Assembly (NCBI RefSeq): GCF_003931875.1
Contig: NZ_CP034245.1
Location: 2,294,001-2,358,000, forward strand
Source of the DNA: Microbacterium sp. 10M-3C3
GTDB lineage: Bacteria > Actinomycetota > Actinomycetes > Actinomycetales > Microbacteriaceae
Length of the DNA stretch: 64,000 nucleotides
Reading direction: 5' to 3'
The translations under genes and the position numbers were made by a program. Shown here piece by piece: positions 45,428-53,693 of the stretch. How positions within the stretch are numbered: position 1 is the first letter of the stretch; each line of letters begins with the position of its first letter. The notes beneath the pieces were generated by a model. The model was given only the letters and a program-made list of their open reading frames with translations. It made no database searches and had not been told where the DNA came from.

Positions 45428-45571
45428 ATGGTCTTCGAGCCCACGTTCGAGGAGATCGGCCGTGAGGCCGACCGCCTGCCCGATCTGTCCGGCGAGGACG
45501 CCGACGTCGACGACGACGAGCTGCTCGACGACGAGATCCCCGAGGACGAGCTGCCGCCGCAGGGCGGCTGA
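45428..45571 (+). CDS. Very acidic 47-residue protein
   Basis: Too short for routine ORF calling but well supported: AAGGAGG stands six bases before the ATG, and the frame keeps the GC-rich third positions of its neighbours. Nineteen of 47 residues are Asp or Glu and only two are Arg (for example DVDDDELLDDE). No family is recognised. Its charge is opposite to the basic ends of the preceding DUF5302 protein; binding between them is speculation. Confidence 0.65.
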   Translation: MVFEPTFEEIGREADRLPDLSGEDADVDDDELLDDEIPEDELPPQGG

Positions 45572-45578
45572 GCCCGCG

Positions 45579-47537
45579 TCAGGGGGCGGCCACCCGCCGC
45601 CCCCGGCCCGGGAGCGTGACGTAGTCGTCGTGCTTGGCGACGCGTCCGTCGCCGGCGGTGCGTCCGCGGATCCGGCGCCACACCCACGGCAGCGCGTCGC
45701 GCCGGAGCCAGCTGCCGGGCGCCGGGGCGTCGTCGGCGTGGAGGGCGGCGTCCAGCTCCCCGAGCGCCTCGGCATCGGGCACCCCCAGCGCCTCGGCGGC
45801 GCGGTAGGCGACGAGCCGGTGACCGCTCGGCCGCAAGTGGACGCGGTCGTCCGCCCACAGCGGCAGGGCGCCGATCGCGGGTGACGCTTCGAGATCGAGC
45901 AGGATCGCGCCCGTGGCCGCCGCGATGCGGCGCACCTCGACGTTGAAGGCGGCGAACCGTCGTGCGAACAGCACGTGGGCTGCTCGTCGACGGGGCAGGA
46001 ACGGCGTCACGAGGAGCACGTCGGCGCCGGTGCGTCGCACGGCCCGCACCGCCGACTCGAGCTCTGCGGCGAGCGCCGGGATGAGCGGATGCGGCCCGAC
46101 GAGGTCGTTGCCGCCGATCAGGATCGACACGAGGTCGGGCCGCAGACTCAGCGCGTGCGGCACCTGCTCATCGACGACGTCGCGGACGCGCCGGCTGCGC
46201 ACGGCGAGGTTCGCGTAGCGGAAGGGCTCCACCGAGCCGTGCGCGAGCAGCTCGGCCAGCCGGTCGGCCCAGCCGCGGTACTCGCCGTCGGGCATGCGGG
46301 ACCCGTCGCAGAGCCCCTCCGTCAGCGAGTCACCGAGCGCGACGAAACGGGTCCACGTGCGCGTCGGTCGCGCCGCCGGTGCGTCGTCGACGCGGACCCG
46401 GGGGCGGATCGCCGTCGCGTCGTCGTGCGCGCTGAGGCGGATCGCATCGTGGTAGTGCGCGACGAGCCGCGCGCCGAGAGCCTCCCACGAGCGGTCCGCG
46501 ACGCCCGCCCGGGCGGCCTCGCCGAACGCGCGGCGCTTGGCGTCGTCGCCGAGGAGGTCGGCGACGCGGGCGCGCAGGTCGGCGAGGTCGCCCGGTCGGT
46601 AGAGCCAGCCGTCGATGCTGTTGCGGACGAGGTCGACCGGACCTCCCGTGCCCGTCGCGACGACCGGCACGCCGCTGGCGAGGGCCTCCTGGATCGTCTG
46701 CCCGAACGTCTCGCTCTCCCCCGGGTGGACGAACACATCGAAGCCCGCCATGGCCCGCGCGAGCGCATCCCCCGAGAGGTGCCCGGTGAAGACCGCACCG
46801 GGGAGCGTCCGCTCGAGGGACGGGCGCGACGGCCCGTCGCCGACGATCACGATGCGCGCGCCGGGGAGGTCGGCGAGGGCCCGCAGGTCCTCCACCTGCT
46901 TCTCGGGCGCCAGGCGGCCGACGTATCCGACGATCGCGTCGCCGTCCGGGGCGATCCGCGCACGCCACTGCTCGTCGCGCGCGCCGGGGTGGAAGAGCCG
47001 CGCGTCCACCCCGCGGCCCCAGCGGCGGATGCGGTCGACCCCCAGGCTCTCGAGCTGGCGCTCCGACGCCGTGGACGGCGCGAGCGTGAGGGTCGCTCGA
47101 CGGTGCAGCCGCGCGACGTGCGACGACACCAGCGCGGTCGCGTGCGGCAGCCCGTACTTCTCGGCGTACGCGATGACATCCGTCTGGTACACCGCCACGG
47201 TCGGGATGCGCAGCGCGTCGGCGGCGGCGACGCCCTGCCAGCCGAGCACGAACGGCGACGCGAGATGCACGACGTCCGGCGCGAACTCCCGCAGCAGCGC
47301 GCTCAGCCGCGCCGTGCGCGCGAAGACGACGCGCACCTGCGGATACGAGGGCAGCGGCACCGAGCGCAGCAGCGCCGTGCGCGCGCCGTGGAGATCGGCC
47401 TCGACCTCGCCCGCGCGGGGCGCGATGACGAGCGTCTCGTGCCCGGCCTCGGCGAGATGGCGGAGGACGTGGAGGACGGAGCCGGTGACCCCGTTCATGT
47501 GCGGGAGGAAGGATTCGGCCAGCAGCGCGACTCTCAC
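45579..47537 (-). CDS. Fused GT4 glycosyltransferase and SGNH/GDSL hydrolase
   Basis: A single 652-residue frame. Residues 1-375 are a GT-B glycosyltransferase of family 4 (ESFLPHMNGVTGSVL; acceptor-site EX7E at Glu276/Glu284 in ESETFGQTIQE), resembling actinobacterial mannosyl/glucosyltransferases of the MgtA/PimB type. Residues 395-580 are an SGNH hydrolase with block I GDS (402-404), block III GGND (475-478) and the Asp564-x2-His567 pair. A 25-residue linker joins them. It probably builds and deacylates (or acyl-edits) an envelope glycolipid. GTG start at 47537. Confidence 0.88.
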   Translation of the reverse strand: MRVALLAESFLPHMNGVTGSVLHVLRHLAEAGHETLVIAPRAGEVEADLHGARTALLRSVPLPSYPQVRVVFARTARLSALLREFAPDVVHLASPFVLGWQGVAAADALRIPTVAVYQTDVIAYAEKYGLPHATALVSSHVARLHRRATLTLAPSTASERQLESLGVDRIRRWGRGVDARLFHPGARDEQWRARIAPDGDAIVGYVGRLAPEKQVEDLRALADLPGARIVIVGDGPSRPSLERTLPGAVFTGHLSGDALARAMAGFDVFVHPGESETFGQTIQEALASGVPVVATGTGGPVDLVRNSIDGWLYRPGDLADLRARVADLLGDDAKRRAFGEAARAGVADRSWEALGARLVAHYHDAIRLSAHDDATAIRPRVRVDDAPAARPTRTWTRFVALGDSLTEGLCDGSRMPDGEYRGWADRLAELLAHGSVEPFRYANLAVRSRRVRDVVDEQVPHALSLRPDLVSILIGGNDLVGPHPLIPALAAELESAVRAVRRTGADVLLVTPFLPRRRAAHVLFARRFAAFNVEVRRIAAATGAILLDLEASPAIGALPLWADDRVHLRPSGHRLVAYRAAEALGVPDAEALGELDAALHADDAPAPGSWLRRDALPWVWRRIRGRTAGDGRVAKHDDYVTLPGRGRRVAAP

Positions 47538-47675
47538 GCATCCAGCGTGGGCGGTGGCGGGCCGGCGCGGGCGCTCCGACGGCGCCTGGCGCCGAGAGTT
47601 CACCGGATGCACCGCACCGCGTCACCGTCGCGTCCCGTTGGCGCCGCGTTCACCGCCGGGTGCTAGGCATGCGAC

Positions 47676-48275
47676 GTGTTCGACGCCCTGCTGTCCTCCC
47701 TCGCCGCGAGTCCGTGGGCGCTGCCGGCCATGTTCGTGCTCGTGGTCGGCGACGCGTTCCTCGTGGTGATCCCCGGCGAGGTGGCGGTCACGGCGTACGG
47801 GGCTCTCGCCGTCTCGACGGGGGCGCCGCCGATCGCCGGGGTCATCGCCGTGGCCGCCGTCGCGGCGCTGGCCGGCGACCTCGCGTGCTACGGCGTCGGC
47901 CGTGCCGTGGGGCTCGAGCGCTGGCGCTGGATGCGCGGGCCACGCGTGCGGGCCGCGTTCGCGTGGGCGCGCGAGCGGCTCGACCGGCGGATGGCCGTGG
48001 TGCTGTTCACGGCGCGCTTCATCCCGTTCGCCCGGCTCGCGGTCAACCTGTCGGCCGGCGCGTCGCGCGTGCCGCTCCCCCGGTTCGCGGCCGTCGCGGC
48101 GCTCGCGGCGACGGGCTGGGCGGCGTACCAGGCGTGCGTGGGCGCGCTGGTCGCGAGCCTCGTGCCCGGGGGACCCGTCGTCGCCGTGGTCGTCTCGATC
48201 GTGCTCGCCGTGGGCATCGGCATCGCCGTCGACGCGGTCGTCGCGCGGCGCGGCCGACGCACGCACCGCCTCTGA
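47676..48275 (+). CDS. DedA-family (VTT domain) membrane protein
   Basis: 199-residue polytopic protein of the DedA/SNARE-associated family, some members of which flip lipid carriers such as undecaprenyl phosphate or phosphatidylethanolamine. The PGE motif is VVIPGEVAVT, the re-entrant signature is TARFIPFARLAVNLSAGASR, and about five hydrophobic helices are present. GTG start. It is divergent from the glycosyltransferase-SGNH gene, so a link to envelope lipid cycling is plausible. Confidence 0.88.
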   Translation: MFDALLSSLAASPWALPAMFVLVVGDAFLVVIPGEVAVTAYGALAVSTGAPPIAGVIAVAAVAALAGDLACYGVGRAVGLERWRWMRGPRVRAAFAWARERLDRRMAVVLFTARFIPFARLAVNLSAGASRVPLPRFAAVAALAATGWAAYQACVGALVASLVPGGPVVAVVVSIVLAVGIGIAVDAVVARRGRRTHRL

Positions 48276-48297
48276 CGCCGGGCCGGGCGCTCGCGCG

Positions 48298-49062
48298 TCA
48301 GCGAGCGAGGGCGAGGGTTCGCTCGGCGGCGTCGACGAGCGCGTGCCCGTAGGCGCGGCCGTGGCCGGCGGCGTGGACGGCGAGCGGATGCAGCTGGTGC
48401 AGGGGCACACGCTCCCGCCACCCGGGGCGCATCGGCGCCGCGGCGTCGTAGGCGGCCAGGATGCGGTCGAGGTGGGGGCAGCCGAACAGCGCGAGCATCG
48501 CGAGATCCGTCTCGCGATGGCCGCCGTGCGCGGCCGGGTCGATCAGCACGACCCCGTCGCGCCCCCACAGCACGTTGCCGTTCCACAGATCGCCGTGCAC
48601 CCGCGCCGGCGCCTCGTCGTCGTCGAACGCGCCGGCGGCGATCGCGGTGCACGCCCGTTCGACGAGGTCGGCCTCGGCGTCGGTGAGGGAGCCCGCCCGC
48701 ACCGCGATCGGCACGAACGGCCGCACGCGCTGGTCGGCGTAGAAGCGGCCCCACGTCGGCGTCGGCACGCACGGCTGCGGACGACTCCCGATGAAGGTGG
48801 GTCCGCTCCATCCGTCCGGCGGGGCGCCGAACGCGGCGGCACCGGCCGCGTGGGTCGCCGCGAGGTCGCGGCCGAACGCGGCGGCGGCCGCCGCATCCGC
48901 CCGTCCGGGCGGGACGCGCTCGAGCGAGATGGATCGGGCGTCGACCGCGACGACCCGCGCGATGCGGGCACCGGCTGCGGCGGCCAGCCACCGCAGCCCC
49001 GCGGCTTCGGCGGCGAAGAACCCCTCGGCGGCGTCCGCGCGCTCCTTGACGTACGCGTCCAT
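48298..49062 (-). CDS. Fructosamine kinase/APH-fold phosphotransferase
   Basis: 254-residue kinase of the fructosamine-3-kinase family. The catalytic loop is HGDLWNGN (His156, Asp158, Asn163), the metal Asp175 is in VVLIDPAAHGGHRETDLAML, and the C-terminal LHQLHPLAVHAAGHG is characteristic. Bacterial members deglycate proteins or act on small ribosyl/fructosyl amines. The N-terminal ATP-binding lobe is short. Preceded by an inverted-repeat spacer after the FMN reductase gene. Confidence 0.88.
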   Translation of the reverse strand: MDAYVKERADAAEGFFAAEAAGLRWLAAAAGARIARVVAVDARSISLERVPPGRADAAAAAAFGRDLAATHAAGAAAFGAPPDGWSGPTFIGSRPQPCVPTPTWGRFYADQRVRPFVPIAVRAGSLTDAEADLVERACTAIAAGAFDDDEAPARVHGDLWNGNVLWGRDGVVLIDPAAHGGHRETDLAMLALFGCPHLDRILAAYDAAAPMRPGWRERVPLHQLHPLAVHAAGHGRAYGHALVDAAERTLALAR

Positions 49063-49082
49063 CGCCCCATCCTCACGCGAAA

Positions 49083-49141
49083 GTGCACCGCCGCGGGCGA
49101 AGCCGCTCCCCGGAGGGAGCAGGTTCGCCGCGACGGTGCAC
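49083..49141. terminator. Long imperfect hairpin between FMN reductase and kinase genes
   Basis: Arms 49083-49101 and 49124-49141 pair over about 17 of 19 bases (GTGCACCG and its complement at the ends), with a smaller GCTCC/GGAGC stem inside. It begins 22 bases after the FMN reductase stop. Confidence 0.5.
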
Positions 49142-49162
49142 GCTCAGCGGATGCGGCGGCGG

Positions 49163-49828
49163 CTACTCGCCCGACAGTCCGCCGAGCAGGTGCCCGAACG
49201 AGCGGCCCTCGCCGAGGTAGGACGCGGGGTCGAACGGGTCCTCGTCGCGCACCGGCGGGCGCGCGGCGATCGCGGCGGCGAGCTCGCGCGCACCGCGGTC
49301 GACGCGGGCGCCGAGCGGCGCGACCTCGTCGGCGCTCGCGCCCCAGTCGCTCGACGCGGCGAACACGCCGGTCGGCACGGGATTCGCGTGGAGGTACGTG
49401 AACAGCGGCCGGAGGGCGTAATCGATCGCGAGCGAATGGCGCGCCGTTCCCGCGTTCGCCCCCAGGAGCACCGGCACACCCGTGAGCGCGTCGGGGTCGA
49501 GGATGTCGACGAACGACTTGAACAGCCCCGAGTAGCTCGTGGAGAAGATCGGCGTGACCGCGATGATCGCGTCGGCCGACACGACGGCGTTGACCATCGT
49601 CTCCAGCGCCGGCGGGGCGAAGCCCGTCAGAAGGTTGTTCGTGATGTCGTGCGCGTAGTCGCGCAGCTCGAACACGTCGACCTCCGCGGTGATGCCGTCG
49701 GGCGCCTCGGCGCTGCGGACGTCCCGCAGCGCGGTGACGGTGGCCGCGGCGAGGCGGTCGGCGAGCATGCGGGTCGACGACGGGTTCGACAGCCCCGCGG
49801 TGACCACCGCGATACGACGACCGGCCAT
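49163..49828 (-). CDS. NADPH-dependent FMN reductase (CE1759 type)
   Basis: 221-residue flavodoxin-fold reductase that probably feeds reduced FMN to the luciferase-like oxygenase encoded upstream; the ATG shares a base with that gene's stop (TGATG). Landmarks: the N-terminal FMN loop AGLSNPSSTRMLADRL, TPIFSTSYSGLFKSFVDIL and the LLGANAGTARHSLAIDYALRPLF region. It resembles the CE1759 group described in Corynebacterium; the physiological substrate of the pair is unknown. Confidence 0.88.
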   Translation of the reverse strand: MAGRRIAVVTAGLSNPSSTRMLADRLAAATVTALRDVRSAEAPDGITAEVDVFELRDYAHDITNNLLTGFAPPALETMVNAVVSADAIIAVTPIFSTSYSGLFKSFVDILDPDALTGVPVLLGANAGTARHSLAIDYALRPLFTYLHANPVPTGVFAASSDWGASADEVAPLGARVDRGARELAAAIAARPPVRDEDPFDPASYLGEGRSFGHLLGGLSGE

Positions 49829-51057
49829 CAGGCACCCACCCGGGTGGCCGCGGCGCCGAACGCGCTGCCGGCGGGGGCGGGCGTGTCCTGGTAGGGCGAG
49901 TCGGCGGTGAGGTTGTCACCGCGGTTCGCGCCCGGGCGCGCCTGACGCGGCGCCTGGTCGCCCCACACCTTCGCGACGAGGTTCGCGTGGGTGGGCGCGT
50001 CCGGCACCTCGGCGGGGCGGTTCTTCGCGAGCTCGCGCCGCAGCACCGGGACGACCTCGCCGCCCAGGATGTCGAGCTGCTCGAGCACCGTCTTCAGCGG
50101 CAGGCCCGCGTGGTCGATGAGGAACAGCTGGCGCTGGTAGTCGCCGAACGTGTCGCGCATCGAGGCGTAGCGGTCGATGACCTGCTGCGGCGAGCCGACG
50201 GTGAGCGGCGTCATCTCGGTGAAGTCCTCCATCGACGGGCCGTGCCCGTACACGGGCGCGTTGTCGAAGTAGGGGCGGAACTCCTTCACGGCGTCCTGCG
50301 AGTTGGCACGCATGAAGACCTGCCCGCCGAGACCGACGATCGCCTGCTCGGGGGTGCCGTGGCCGTAGTGGGCGAAGCGCTCGCGGTACAGCGTGATGAG
50401 GCGCTGGTAGTGCTCCTTCGGCCAGAAGATGTTGTTCGCGAAGTAGCCGTTGCCGTAGTACGCGGCCTGCTCGGCGATCTCCGGCGTGCGGATGCTGCCG
50501 TGCCACACGAAGGGCGGCACGCCGTCCAGCGGGCGCGGCGTGGAGGTGAAGCCCTGCAGGGGCGTGCGGAACTTGCCCTCCCAGTCGACGACGTCTTCGC
50601 GCCACAGCTTGTGCAGCAGGTCGTAGTTCTCGATCGTGAGGGGCAGGCCCTGGCGGATGTCCTTGCCGAACCACGGGTACACCGGTCCGGTGTTGCCGCG
50701 GCCGAGCATGATGTCGGCGCGGCCGCCGGAGACGTGCTGGAGCATCGCGAAGTCCTCGGCGATCTTCACCGGGTCGTTCGTGGTGATGAGCGTCGTGGAG
50801 GTCGTGAGAATCAGACGCTCGGTCTGCGCGGCGATGTAGGCGAGGGTCGTCGTCGGCGACGACGACCAGAACGGCGGGTTGTGATGCTCGCCGAGGGCGA
50901 AGACGTCGAGGCCCACCTCCTCGGCGTGCTTGGCGATCGTGAGGGTCGCCTGGATCCGCTCGGCCTCGCTCGGGGTGCGGCCGGTCGTCGGGTCCTCGGT
51001 GATGTCGCTCACCGTCATGATGCCGAACTGCATGCCCGGCCACGTCGTGTCGTTCAC
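49828..51057 (-). CDS. FMN-dependent luciferase-like monooxygenase (CE1758 type)
   Basis: TIM-barrel flavin oxygenase of the bacterial luciferase superfamily; 409 residues. Features: MQFGIMTVSDI, LGEHHNPPFWSSSPTTTLAYIAAQT, MLGRGNTGPVYPW, and a C-terminal tail of about 55 low-complexity residues. The start is GTG at 51057, with GAGGAAG five bases upstream. It forms a two-gene operon with the FMN reductase. An AT-rich promoter region separates it from the divergent acyltransferase gene. Confidence 0.9.
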   Translation of the reverse strand: MNDTTWPGMQFGIMTVSDITEDPTTGRTPSEAERIQATLTIAKHAEEVGLDVFALGEHHNPPFWSSSPTTTLAYIAAQTERLILTTSTTLITTNDPVKIAEDFAMLQHVSGGRADIMLGRGNTGPVYPWFGKDIRQGLPLTIENYDLLHKLWREDVVDWEGKFRTPLQGFTSTPRPLDGVPPFVWHGSIRTPEIAEQAAYYGNGYFANNIFWPKEHYQRLITLYRERFAHYGHGTPEQAIVGLGGQVFMRANSQDAVKEFRPYFDNAPVYGHGPSMEDFTEMTPLTVGSPQQVIDRYASMRDTFGDYQRQLFLIDHAGLPLKTVLEQLDILGGEVVPVLRRELAKNRPAEVPDAPTHANLVAKVWGDQAPRQARPGANRGDNLTADSPYQDTPAPAGSAFGAAATRVGA

Positions 51058-51237
51058 GATGTCTTCCTCATCCCCACGTGTCTTCTCGCAACGGGTGTGT
51101 TGTATGCACGTGAATATACCTCGTGTAACGCATCCTCCCGGAGAGTATTCCCGCGCCTGCCGCCGACCGCTACACCATCGCGGCGCGGCGCGCACGGCCT
51201 CGATCCCCCCGGTCACGCCGGATAGTGTGTCGCCGAC

Positions 51238-52410
51238 ATGAGCGACACGACCGCCTCCGCCGCATCCGGGCCCACGACCGGCACCGGCGCCGTGCCGCGC
51301 CCCAAGCGCCGGCTGCCGCTGTGGGACAACGCGCGCTTCGCGTGCGTCGCTCTCGTCGTGCTCGGCCACGCCGTGCAGCGCCTCACGTACGACTCCGACG
51401 CCGCCCTCGCGCTGTACCTCCTGGTCTACGCGTTCCACATGCCGGCGTTCGCGATCATCTCGGGGTACTTCTCGAAGGCCGGTGCGCCCGCGCGCCGTGA
51501 GATGGCCCGCGTCATCACCGACATTGTCGTCCCGTACGTCGTGTTCGAGGGGCTGTGGACCCTGGCGAAGTGGCTCGTCGAGGGCCGCGCGAACCCGAAC
51601 CTGACGCAGCCCTCGTGGACGCTGTGGTTCCTCCTGGCCCTCGGCATCTTCCGCATCGTGCTCCCGTACCTCGCGCTCCTGCGATGGCCGCTGCTGTGGA
51701 CGCTCGTCATCTCGGTCGGCGTCGGCTACCTCCCCAACGTCGACTCGACCTTCGCGCTCACCCGCACGCTCGGGCTGCTGCCGTTCTTCACGCTCGGGTG
51801 GTGGCTGCGCGAGCACGACGTCATGGAGCGCCTGGGCCTCCTCGGCCGACGGCCGTGGTGGATGTTCGCCGCCGCCGGCGCCGCGTTCGCCGCCGCCGGC
51901 GCGTGCGCGTGGTCGTTCGCGAGCGTGTGGCGCGACGTCGACCTGCGCACCTGGCTGTTCTACGACGACGCGTACGCCGACCTCGTGGGCGGGCAGTGGT
52001 GGGCGGGCGGCGTGCGCCTCGCCCTCATCGCGGTCGCCCTCGTCCTGTGCGCCGCGTTCCTCGTGCTCGTGCCGCGACGGCGGATGTGGTGGACGCACTT
52101 CGGCCAGTACACGATGTACGTCTACCTGCTGCACTCGTTCGTGCTCTACCCGTTCCGCGAGTCGGGGATCCTCCGAGGCCTCGATCCGACGTGGATCTGG
52201 CTCCCCGTCATCGTCGTGGCGAGCGTGCTCGTCGCCCTGGGCCTGGCGACCAAGCCCGTGCGCCGGATCTTCCGCCCGGTCGTGGAACCCCGGCCGTCGT
52301 GGCTGTTCGCCGACCGCTCGCTGGCCGGCTCCGAGGGCCGCAGGAGCGACCCGACCGGTTCGCGGCGCCCGCGCGAGCAGCCGCGTCCGTCGACCGCGGC
52401 GCGGCGCTGA
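51238..52410 (+). CDS. Acyltransferase family 3 membrane protein
   Basis: 390-residue integral membrane acyltransferase (OafA/NodX-like) with about ten hydrophobic helices. The N-terminal catalytic His is in VLGHAVQRL after LPLWDNARFACVALV. FHMPAFAIISGYFSK and WFLLALGIFR are family typical; a C-terminal Arg/Pro tail is cytoplasmic. Such enzymes acetylate or succinylate surface glycans or lipids. The target is unknown. Confidence 0.88.
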   Translation: MSDTTASAASGPTTGTGAVPRPKRRLPLWDNARFACVALVVLGHAVQRLTYDSDAALALYLLVYAFHMPAFAIISGYFSKAGAPARREMARVITDIVVPYVVFEGLWTLAKWLVEGRANPNLTQPSWTLWFLLALGIFRIVLPYLALLRWPLLWTLVISVGVGYLPNVDSTFALTRTLGLLPFFTLGWWLREHDVMERLGLLGRRPWWMFAAAGAAFAAAGACAWSFASVWRDVDLRTWLFYDDAYADLVGGQWWAGGVRLALIAVALVLCAAFLVLVPRRRMWWTHFGQYTMYVYLLHSFVLYPFRESGILRGLDPTWIWLPVIVVASVLVALGLATKPVRRIFRPVVEPRPSWLFADRSLAGSEGRRSDPTGSRRPREQPRPSTAARR

Positions 52411-52415
52411 TCCGA

Positions 52416-53693
52416 TCAGCCCAGCAGCGTCGCCCCGACGAACGAGCCCTCGGCGGGTCCGGGCGGCACCGCCCACAGCCCCGAGCCGACGTGCCGGACG
52501 TACTCGTTGAGCGCATCGGAGGACAGCGACCGCTGCACCGTGACGAAGCGCTCGGGCGACCGCTGGTACGACAGGAAGAAGAGCCCCGCGTCGAGGCGCC
52601 CGAGATCGTTGTTGCCGTCGACGTAGTTGTACCCGCGGCGCAGCAGCCGGATGCCGCCGTTGGCGTCGGGGTGCGCGAGGCGCACGTGGCTCGTGTCGGT
52701 GATCGCGGGCGCGCCCGTCGCATCCGTCGCTCCCAGGTCGGGCGCCGTGCCCTCCGTACCGCCCGACAGGGGCGCGCCCTCCCCCTTGTCACGGCCGATG
52801 ATGCGCTGCTGCTCCGACAGGCGGACGCGGTCCCACGTCTCGATGAGCATCGCGATCTTGCGCGCGACGAGGTAGCTGCCGCCGGCGAGCCACGGCACGT
52901 CGTCATCGGCGACCCACACGTGCCGCGAGAGCGCGTCGCCGTCACCGGCGAGGATGTTCGCAGTGCCGTCCTTGAAGCCGAAGAGGTTCCGCGGCGTCGT
53001 CTGGCCGATCGTCGTGCGCGACGTGCGGCCGAAGCCGAGCTGCGACCAGCGCAGGCGTGCGCGGCCGAACGCGATCCGGCTCAGGTTGCGGATCGCGTGG
53101 ACGGCGACCTGCGGGTCGTCGGCGCACGCCTGGATGCACAGGTCGCCGTCGGATGCGGCGGGGTCCAGGTCGTCGCCGAGGAACGCCGGCAGGCGCTCGA
53201 GCTGCGCGGGGCGCTGCGCGGCGAGGCCGAACCGGTCGTCGAAGAGCGTCGGGGCGAAGCCGAACGTGATCGTGAGGCCCGACGCGGGCAGCCCGAGCGC
53301 CTCGCCGGTGTCGTCGGGTGGCGCCTCGGGCGAGCCGTGCAGGGCGCCGGACGCGCTCACGTCGAGCCCCTGCGTCATCCGCGCGGCGGCGTAGGTCCAG
53401 TCCTGCAGGAGCGAGACGAGGTCGTCGCGCGTCGTCCGCGACATCATGTCGAAGCTCGCGAAGTGGAGGTGCTCCTGCACGGGGGTCGTGATGCCGGCCT
53501 GGTGGGGACCGAAGAACGAGTACCGGGCGGATGCGGGGGCCGCTGCATCCGCAGCGCGGGTCACCGCCCCGGCGACCTCCGCTCCCCCGACCCCGCCGGC
53601 GGCGAGCCCCGCCGCGCCGGCACCCAGGGCGAGCCCGAGGACGCCGCGGCGGGAGAGCCCGGCCGGCGCTTCCTCGGGAGCGGCGTCGCTCAC
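52416..53693 (-). CDS. efeB: Tat-exported dye-decolorizing peroxidase EfeB
   Basis: Haem peroxidase of the DyP family in the EfeUOB iron importer, proposed to oxidise Fe(II) or extract iron from haem outside the membrane; 425 residues. The Tat signal has SRRG at 14-17 followed by an Ala/Gly hydrophobic stretch. The DyP motif GFKDG has Asp242, and the haem ligand His is in SHVRLAHPD. GTG start overlaps the efeO stop by four bases. Confidence 0.95.
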   Translation of the reverse strand: MSDAAPEEAPAGLSRRGVLGLALGAGAAGLAAGGVGGAEVAGAVTRAADAAAPASARYSFFGPHQAGITTPVQEHLHFASFDMMSRTTRDDLVSLLQDWTYAAARMTQGLDVSASGALHGSPEAPPDDTGEALGLPASGLTITFGFAPTLFDDRFGLAAQRPAQLERLPAFLGDDLDPAASDGDLCIQACADDPQVAVHAIRNLSRIAFGRARLRWSQLGFGRTSRTTIGQTTPRNLFGFKDGTANILAGDGDALSRHVWVADDDVPWLAGGSYLVARKIAMLIETWDRVRLSEQQRIIGRDKGEGAPLSGGTEGTAPDLGATDATGAPAITDTSHVRLAHPDANGGIRLLRRGYNYVDGNNDLGRLDAGLFFLSYQRSPERFVTVQRSLSSDALNEYVRHVGSGLWAVPPGPAEGSFVGATLLG

